DNA of 64,000 bases. It comes from Mixophyes australis (taxonomy: Eukaryota > Chordata > Amphibia > Anura > Limnodynastidae). Within the stretch, counting starts at the first letter, position 1. Every line of letters begins with the position of its first letter. Shown here in pieces: positions 53,310 through 61,791 of this stretch. Location of the stretch: positions 50,971,311 through 51,035,310 of the forward strand of contig JAVHZZ010000011.1 of the NCBI GenBank assembly GCA_036250195.1, written 5' to 3'. A program made the translations under genes and the position numbers. Below the pieces are notes generated by a model. The model was not told the origin of the DNA, searched no databases, and worked only from the letters and a program-made list of their open reading frames with translations.

Positions 53310-55044
53310 TGTCACTCACCGGACTGTGAGTGCCATTTCCCGTGTGTTCAGGAACCGTGGCCGTCCGCCATCCTGAGGGTTTGCGCATGTGCAGCCCTTA
53401 TCAAGCCTTCAGTACCTGTTGCTTTTAATTGATTGGATGATCAGGCAACCCTCCCTATTTAAACCACCTGTGATCATTACCTGGTTGCCTGATCTTGGAG
53501 TCTCATTCCCCATGAGCCTCTGAAGGTGTTCCTGTGTTCCTCGTGTATTCAGCTCCTGCTGAATCCTGTTTACTGCTATTATGGTTTCCAGACCACTTCA
53601 ACTCTTCTGTGTTCCTCGTGTCTGCACTCAGCTGATTCCTATCCGCTGCCTCCGTTACTACTACAGAGTTCCTGTTCACTTCAACTCTCCTGTGTTCATC
53701 GTGCCTGCACTCAGCTGATTCCTATCCGCTGCCTCCGTTACTACTACAGAGTTCCTGTTCACTTTAACTCTCCTGTGTTCCTCGTGTCTGCACTCAGCTG
53801 ATTCCTATCCGCTGCTTCCGTTACCACTACAGAGTTCCTGTTCGCTTCAACTCTCCTGTGTTCATCGTGCCTGCACTCAGCTGATTCCTATCCGCTGCCT
53901 CCGTTACTACTACAGAGTTCCTGCTCACTTCAACTCTCCTGTGTTCATCGTGCCTGCATTCAGCTGATTCCTATCCGCTGCCTCCGTTACTACTACAGAG
54001 TTCCTGATCGTCTCAACTCTCCTGGGTTTATCGTGTCAGCTCTCCGCTGCCTCCACCTCTACTACTGGATACCAGTCAGCCTCAACTCTCCCGTGTCCTT
54101 CATGTTTCCAGTTCCACTTACTACTGCTTCCTGAGTATTGCTTTGTTGATTCAGGATTACCTGCCGTGCGCTGCACCAACCTGATTACCGCTTCCACCCT
54201 CCAGTGGTCTATCCTCCTGCCGACCTTCAGCCGTTCAGGTATCCCTGCACGTCTCTCTGACAGCCTGCTCTCCTGAACCGTGGTATGCATACTTTCCATT
54301 GACTTTGCTTGTGTATTGCATATCCATCTGGACAGAGTTGTGTTCTCCTCTGGAGCCTCCTATCCACTGAAGCTATTGTTACCATTGACTTTGTTTCCTA
54401 TTGCCTGGATAGCTATTGTGACTTTGTATACTTCAAGCAGTGCTTGTCAGTTATCGTTGTATTGTGAAGATCATCGTGGGATCAAGTTCTGTGTGCCCCG
54501 TGTATACTCTGCTTTACATTCATCTCCTCGTGCCCCTCCTCACATATATATAGCAGTGGTACAACTTGCTGACGCAGACCACTGACTCCTGTTCCCTGTG
54601 ACACCAGTTTCAAGTATCCTCTCACATAAGCAGTGGTACAACTTGCTATACGCAGACCACTGACTTCCCCGTTACCTACTTTCACCTGGATTCCATTCCT
54701 TCACTATAGACAGCGGTACAACTTGCTATACGCAGACCGCTGACTCTCACTACCTCCTCGCTACTCCTGGACATTCCTCCTCACTATAGCAGTGGTACAA
54801 CTTGCTATACGCAGACCACTGACTTTCCGCACGTTCCCTTGTCCATCTGGTTCCTCGTGTACATTCATCTACTCATTACCAGTTGCTGCTAGTCATAGAC
54901 TTTCCTCGAGCATTCTCTCACCATCTGCTGTTTCTCCTGTTCCGTTGTCACCCTGCTACCAGAGAACCATAGTACCAACTATATTACTCTGGTAAGTCCA
55001 TCATCTGGTGATATCCTGGGCAAAGACTCCTAGTGCCCGTGACA
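53310..55044 (+). mobile_element. Solo LTR 2, 1735 bp, same family as solo LTR 1
   Basis: Opens TGTCACTCACCGGACTGTG and closes TAGTGCCCGTGACA, with a perfect 5-bp TSD CCCTC (53305-53309 and 55045-55049). It carries about five units of an array related to LTR 1 (53590-54010, unit about 85 bp with GATTCCTATCCGCTGCCTCC) and the same four hairpins. The length difference from LTR 1 comes mostly from array copy number. Confidence 0.92.
54554..54821 (+). repeat. Four-hairpin array in solo LTR 2
   Basis: Hairpins at 54554-54584, 54631-54662, 54711-54742 and 54790-54821, spaced 77-80 nt. Stems are CAGTGGT/ACCACTG except the third, which is CAGCGGT/ACCGCTG as in LTR 1. The loop is ACAACTTGCT, two to four variable bases, then CGCAG. 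Between the two LTRs the loop positions vary while stems are kept. Confidence 0.9.
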
Positions 55045-55049
55045 CCCTC

Positions 55050-57375
55050 CTCTCAGTCTGTTTGCTATATGTGGGGTACAAGGAGGGCACATGCCTTGCC
55101 AATAAACAGATCCTGCTACACAGTTGTTGGAATGATAGATAATTTCTACTTTCATTCTAGGGATTAACCTTTCTTTGTGTACTAAGAATTGATGTTTTGA
55201 CTAACATTGAAATCCATAAATTTTGTTTGATCCTGAAGTTTCCTTAGACTGCAGACTGCAGAGGTCCTACTGCTGTTACTATAACCTTACTAAAAACGTA
55301 ACTACTAACCTTAACACTAAAATAACACCACCAGACAACTGTTAAATTTGGCAAAATTAAGGTCACCATTTATTAAAATTGAAGTTTGAATAGGCGGTGG
55401 AGAAGGCAAAATGGTGAATGCGGCACAACCAACGTCAAAATACTAAACAGTGTTTAGCCATCCGGCACTAACCACTGGACTCAGGACAAATCCTTTACGA
55501 TTGGTTGGTGCTAAATCTGGCGTCAGCATGACTTCCCCCTCTGGGCTCACAAATCCCAACCTGTACAAAGCAGGCCAAGGAGTCCTATTTTAAAGGAACC
55601 AAGAGCCAAGGTGCTTCGAAGAGGGTAGTGACCTGTGGCCAATCATGATAGCACCGTGTGGCCAGTTGCCATCTCACAAAATGCCTTTCTGCTAAAAACT
55701 TCTGCTCCGCAAAGGGAAAACAATTAGTCACAGATCAAACGTTATATATACGAGAGGATGAGGTGGGATTTCTAGCAGGGAAAGAGGATACAGCATGCCT
55801 CGCTTAGGGATATATACTCTGCAGGAAGCAGCCTCCCAGCTATTTCCATTGGCTGGAAACTGGAGTGGCGTTAACCCCGAAAATGGAAGTACCATTTGTT
55901 AACCCTATCATCTGCATTTAGGGACGTTTAGCTTATGGCTTCACTTGTCATTTGTCCCTAACCCAGCTACTACTGTGTCACAAATACCTTCCAACAAAAG
56001 GGATTGCACATATTTAACTGAAAGGATGCTTCTCTGCCCCTGAATCTATTCCCCTAGTAATGACTGTGGTGAAACAAGGTATAAATATCACCTCATCCAG
56101 TATGCACTTTGTTTCTCACAAACTGTGGACTATAATAACATATACATTTTCTAGCCCTCTGGTTCCCCATCATATTTATACTTGTATATATTCTATTTGT
56201 AAGTAGTTAAAATGTCTGCCAGCATGGTTTTCTTATCTTGCAAACTATTCCACTGTCTCAGCCTAGGCAAAAGGATTATTGTCCACCAGTTCTGTATGAA
56301 TGTACATCACACCAGGGAGGTCTCTTGTCTTTGTTTAGCTGTGTGTCTGTGTGTGCTAGCATAGAGAAAAGGTCAACAGATAGATGACTACATTATATAT
56401 TTAAATGCAATGTCTCTGGATTGTAACCTTACTTGTCTAAACAACTTCTGCTGTTCCAAGCCACTCTACTGAAGGGACAGGACTCTTGGGTTACCATTGC
56501 CATTCTGGTATAAATCCCTATATGCTTGATCTCCATTCTGGTGACTTATATAAAGTAGAATTGAGAGATGGAGGAATAGGAAAAAGACAACCCTGATGCC
56601 AGTGCAGGTAAGCACTTTACCTAATTAATGAATATGTCCCTTTATGGGCACTTAGAGAGAGATTGTATATCTGTCTGGTATGACTTGTAAAGTGCAGTGG
56701 AGAAATGGAAAAGAAGTTTGCTAGTCAAGGTGCACTATCAACTCTGTAATGTATTAACCTTAATTGAGGGGAATATCTTAATTAAAATATAACTTTTATT
56801 AAATATACATTACAATCTATTAAAGGTAAAATTAGCAACAGTTTTCTCTCATACTTTCCTATGACTTGTAAATTACTCTGATTACTTTACTTTAGATCTC
56901 CTGTCCTGTAGAATGTCATGTTACCCCCACTACTAAGCTTGCACATAAAAATTGAGAGTGAAGCACCAGACCTAATAGATGTTTCACATCTCTATGGGCT
57001 TCAATATGACAGATGAGCTAACTATATATGTGGTAATAAAGTTAAGATCCTTATCTTACTGCTCTAAACTTTAAATATAGTTATGAAGAGGGCCATTATA
57101 TGTTTGAGGCTGTAGAAAGGAAAGCATGGGATAGCTTACAGTGCAGATGGAGTGATGGGCTTATTGTGTACACTGTCAAAATGATCATGTTACTATCTAT
57201 ATTAACCACTTGGTCACCGAAACACAAATAAGCACACAAATAAAGGTAAGTAATCCAATAATATTTATTACAGAAAAATAACTAATTAGTGAAAATGATG
57301 GATGCAGTGAATATGACAGGTGTTATATATCTAAACAGAAAAGTGTAATCGTTAAATGGAATGCATACATAGGTA
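55050..57375. other. No gene recognised (2.3 kb)
   Basis: Mostly AT-rich. A moderately GC-rich part (55380-55900) could be an unrecognised repeat. I see no ORF with domain support, no TIR pair and no array. Confidence 0.5.
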
Positions 57376-57377
57376 TA

Positions 57378-58860
57378 CAGTCATGGCCAAAACTTTTGAG
57401 AATGACACAAGTATTAGTTTTCACAAAGTTTGCTGCTTCAGTGTTTTTAGACCTTTTTGTCAGATGTTGCTATGGTATACTGAAGTAAAATTACAAGCAT
57501 TTCATAAGTGTCAAAGGCTTTTATTGGCAATTACATTAAGTTTATGCAAATAGTCAACATTTGCAGTGTTGACCCCTCTTTTTGAAGACATCTGAAATTC
57601 GCCCTGGCATGCTGTCAATCAACGTCTAGGCCACGTACTGATGGCCATCCATTCTTGTTTAATAAATGCTTGGAGTTTGTCAAAATTTGTGGGTTTTTGT
57701 TTGATCACCTGCCTCTTGAGGATTTGCCACAAGTTCTCAATGGGATTAAGGTCTGGGGCGTTTTCTGGCAATGGATACAAAATTTCAATGTTTTGATCCC
57801 CAAGCCACTTAGTTATCACTTGTGCCTTATGACAAGGTGCTCCATCATGCTGGAAAAGCATTGTTCAGCACCAAACTGTTCTTGGACGATTGGGAGAAGT
57901 TGCTCTTGGAGGAAGTTTTGGTACCATTCTTTATTCATGGCTGTGTCCTTAGGCAAAATTGTGAGTGAGCACACTCTTCTGACTGAGAAGCAACCTCAAA
58001 CATGAATGGTCTTAGGATGTTTTACTGTTGGCATGATACAGGACTAATGGTAGCGCTCACCTTTCTTTCTCCGGACAAGCATTTTTCCAGATGCCCCAAA
58101 CAATCTGAAAGAGGATTTATCAGAGAAAAGGACTTTACCCCAGTTGTCAGCAGTCCAATACTTGTACCTTTTGCAGAATATCAGTCTGTCCCTGATGTTT
58201 TTCCTGGACAGAGTGGCTTATTTGCTGGTTTTCTTGATACCAGCCCATCCTCCAAAAGCTCCCGAACCCACCACTGAATCAACTTTAGGAGACTGTCCTG
58301 GGTTTGCTGAACATTCTTGGGTGCCCTGAAGCCTTCTTCACAACTATTGAACCTCTCTCCTTGAAGTTCTTGATGGTCCAATAAATCGTTGATTTAGTTG
58401 CAATCTTACTGGCAGAAATATACTTGCCTGTGAAGCCCCTTTTGTGCAAAGCAATAATGACTGCACATGTTTCCTTGCAGATAACCATGGTTAACAGAGG
58501 AAAAACAATGATCTCAAGCACCACCCTACTTTTAAAACTTCCAGTCTGTTATTCTAACTCAATCAGCATGACAGAGTGATCTCCAGCCTTGTTCTTGTCA
58601 ATACCTTCTCCTGTGTTAACGAGAGAATCACTGACCTGTGTCAGCTGGTCCTTTTGTGGCAGGGCTGAAATGCAGTGGAAATATTCTTGGGATAAAGTTC
58701 ATTATCATGGCAAAGAGGGACTTTGAAATCAATTGCAATTCATCTAATCACTCTTCATGACATTTTGGAGTATATGGAAATTGCCATCCTAAAAAACTAA
58801 GGCAGCAGACTTTGTGAAAAATACTATTTGTGTCATTCTCAAAACTTTTGCCCATGACTG
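57378..58860 (-). mobile_element. Tc1/mariner element, 1483 bp, frameshifted transposase
   Basis: The TIRs CAGTCATGGCCAAAACTTTT and, from the right, CAGTCATGGGCAAAAGTTTT extend about 60 bp with few differences, flanked by TA (57376-57377, 58861-58862). Length is typical for Tc1-like elements. The transposase lies on the minus strand in at least three broken frames. Confidence 0.95.
57619..58524 (-). pseudogene. Tc1-like transposase, broken into several frames
   Basis: 58285-58524 encodes the N-terminal helix-turn-helix region (IIALHKRGFTGKYIS, SKIATKSTIYWTIKNF, then GSIVVKKASGHPR). 58181-58381 is a middle piece in another frame. 57619-57861 holds the catalytic end with LFQHDGAPCHKAQV (second Asp), PDLNPIENLW (Glu) and a tail. 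The frames are separated by indels and the first catalytic Asp region is disrupted, so the enzyme is dead. The TIRs remain good, so cross-mobilisation is conceivable. Confidence 0.9.
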
Positions 58861-58868
58861 TACACATA

Positions 58869-59184
58869 GGGCCTCATTCATTATGGAAAGTAAAGCAAAA
58901 GAAAGGAATAACTTTGCACCTTGACAAAACCATGTTGTATTAGTGAGGGAGGTAAATTGAAAATGTGGGGACGGATTTATAGTTGGGGTAGGGCAAGTCC
59001 TAGATCAACTTTACATTTCAGTGTAAAAATAAATCTATTAAGTATTTGTGTGCTACATGAAAACAGAGAGTATTAACAGTATTAACTCATAAGCTAAATA
59101 ATAAACTAATTTGCATTTCCTACATTGTTGCATGGTTTGTCCAGGAGGAAATTTACTTCATTACTTTCCTTAATGAATCAGGTC
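58869..59184. mobile_element. Foldback MITE, GGGCCTGATTC family (copy 3)
   Basis: Begins GGGCCTCATTCATTATGG, only eight bases after the Tc1 element, and ends CCTTAATGAATCAGGTC. Inner blocks (AAACCATGTTGTATTAG, GTATTTGTGTGCTACATGAA) match copies 1 and 2. More diverged than 52490-52822; no clear TSD. Confidence 0.78.
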
Positions 59185-59575
59185 TACAGTTTTGTGTAAT
59201 GTAACATCTGAACTGGTACTGCAGTGTATTATTAAATTGAACCTCTAGTAACTAACTTGGCAATTCAGAATCACACTCAAAATTATGCTTTCTCATAACG
59301 AACAAATGGCACATACTGTATATTTGGTGCTCTGTGCAGCCTGTCTTTAAGTGGTGCACTTTCACGAACCTGGAGCTAATGTCCATAACAGTGGGATGTA
59401 TTGCCCTGGTTTACCTGGTTGGTGGATGTAGAGTGTGCAGGTAACTCCAGGATTATTGGCACCCCTCAAGCAATTAGGCAAAAACAATAATAGAAAATAA
59501 GCAATACATTCAATTATTTAAGTGTTCCTTAAAGATGTTAGAAGAAATTGCTTACCATTTGTATAACATATATTT
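59185..59575. other. No gene recognised
   Basis: AT-rich spacer before the ERV pol remnant. Confidence 0.5.
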
Positions 59576-60420
59576 ATAATTCCATAGACAAAAAACCTTA
59601 TGGTTTAACATGTCCGATTAAGGTTCCTTACATACCATCTAAAATGTAAGAAAGCAATTGAAACTGTTCCACTCAAACTCCAAAAAGCAATGAAATGCCC
59701 TGTACACTGTTTGTCTAAATAAGTAAATGCCAACATAAGTTGTCTTTCCTCAGGTAATGGGACCAATAAAAGGGCATTTACTAGGTCAATAACCATGAAC
59801 TATTCTGAGGCGGTTGTAATTTGATTTAGCAGCATGTGAGGATTTGGTACAATAGGGCTGTCTATTACCACCATTTTGTTAACTTCCTGAAGGTCATGGA
59901 CCATTCTGTAAGAGACTTGTTCACCTGGCTTGGACTTCTTTTGGACCGGGATCAAAGGTGTGTTCCAGGGGGAGCGACAGAGTCTTAAAACCCAGACTTG
60001 CATGTAGTCCTGTATTTGTTTGCATATTGCCTCATTATGGTCCATGTTAAGAGGGTATTGTTTCACACACACAGGCTGTTTATTTTGCTTGAATTGAATA
60101 GAGACTTGGGTGACAAGCAGGATGCACACATCTTACTGGTGGTCCACAGTGTGTTCAGAACATGTGCTAGGACATAATCAATTTCAGGGTCAGTGAGTTC
60201 TGTGTGCGTGTTCAAAGTCTGAAAGTACATAAATGTGTCAAAAAAAAAACAAGTTCCTGATGTATCCCTGCTCCTGTGGAGATGACTATTTCTCCATTTT
60301 TGCATACTATGTCTGCTTCCAGTACAGATAGCATATGAGCTTCATGTAACTTAACTGGGCAACTTTCTGTAATCAGCACCTGGGCTACCACAGCCTTACT
60401 AGAAGGAAGTTGTATAGATA
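59576..60420 (-). pseudogene. ERV pol remnant (class I RT), minus strand
   Basis: 59800-60129 encodes RT N-terminal landmarks: PVCVKQYPLNMDHNEAICK, CRSPWNTPLIPVQKKS, MVHDLQEVNKMV and IVPNPHMLLNQI. 59605-59796 continues in another frame with VIDLVNALLLVPLPEE (first catalytic Asp block). The YxDD box is not recognisable. Frame changes near 59798 and 60130 show decay. It differs from ERV-1 and ERV-2 and is the likely source family for the fragment at 10905-11090. Confidence 0.8.
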
Positions 60421-60889
60421 GGGGCTTAGTTTTCTTTAATGGGTAGCAGTGGCATTAAGGCCCACTGCATTTATGTGGTCATTCATTATCTGTTACTTAG
60501 GAATTTGATCTGCCCTTATTACTAGAGATGGTCACTGACCCCCGTGTTTTGGTTTTGGATTCGGTTTTGGATCTGGATTTTGCAAAACCGCCATTGCGTG
60601 TTTTGGTTTTGGTTTTGGTTTTGTTTGGTTTTGTTTTGCTATTTTGTTGGAAAATACATGTTTTTGTGCCTAAAATAACCCAATTTAGTGCTCCAACTGT
60701 TTTAGAGATAAGTAATCTAATTGTTGAGGTAATAAATCATCCAAAAAAACTGTTTAATTCTTCGTTGGTAGGCCTTCATTTATTCTACACACAAAACAGA
60801 TTGTCTTCCTCTCCATCTATGCATATTGGCAATGCAGCCATCGTCTTTGAATGTATATTACACCCTACACTTATAGTTAAATATGTAAA

Positions 60890-61640
60890 GAAATGGAAAA
60901 AGACAGTTTGCTTTCTGTCTCTATAGGCCCCCCTCCACTTTTTTTAAAAAAACAAAAAATTCAGCCATTATAGACTGTACAATATTAATTGACATGGAGA
61001 AAGCCAGTTTGGTTTCTGTCTCTCAAGGCCCCCCTCCACTTGTATAAAATACCAAAAAATTCAGCCATTATAGACTGTACAATATTAATTGACATGGAGA
61101 AAGCCAGTTTGGTTTCTGTCTCTCAAGGCCCCCCTCCACTTGTATAAAATACCAAAAAATTCAGCCATTATAGACTGTACAATATTAATTGACATGGAGA
61201 AAGCCAGTTTGGTTTCTGTCTCTCAAGGCCCCCCTCCACTTGTATAAAATACTAAAAAATTCAGCCATTATAGACTGTACAATATTAATTGACATGGAGA
61301 AAGACAGTTTGGGGTCACTCTGTCTCTCTAGGCCCCCCTCCACTTGTATAAAATACCAAAAAATTCAGCCATTATAGACTGTACAATATTAATTGACATG
61401 GAGAAAGCCAGTTTGGTTTCTGTCTCTCTAGGCCCCCCTCCACTTGTATAAAATACTAAAAAATTCAGCCATTATAGACTGTACAATATTAATTGACATG
61501 GAGAAAGACAGTTTGGGGTCACTCTGTCTCTCTAGGCCCCCCTCCACTTGTATAAAATACCCAAAAATTCAGCCATTATAGACTGTACAATATTATGAAA
61601 AATGGACAAAGCCAGTTTAGGGTCACTCTGTCTATGACAC
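60890..61640 (-). repeat. 100-bp tandem array downstream of transposase C
   Basis: About seven copies of a unit with CAGCCATTATAGACTGTACA, ATATTAATTGACATGGAGAA and AAGGCCCCCCTCCACTTGTA. Neighbouring copies differ at few positions. ACACCCTACACTTA-type motifs flank it (about 60849, 61737) and also occur in element D (12893, 13005). Confidence 0.92.
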
Positions 61641-61791
61641 CCTACCCTTAAGGATAAATTGCCCTAACAGCAGCCTTTCAAGATGGTATGTGATATGGAA
61701 ATGCCACAAGTCCCTTTCCTCTTTGGGGGTAGATTGCACCCTACACTTACATAGAAAGTTTTAAAAAGATGTTATCGGCATCATCTTCAGC

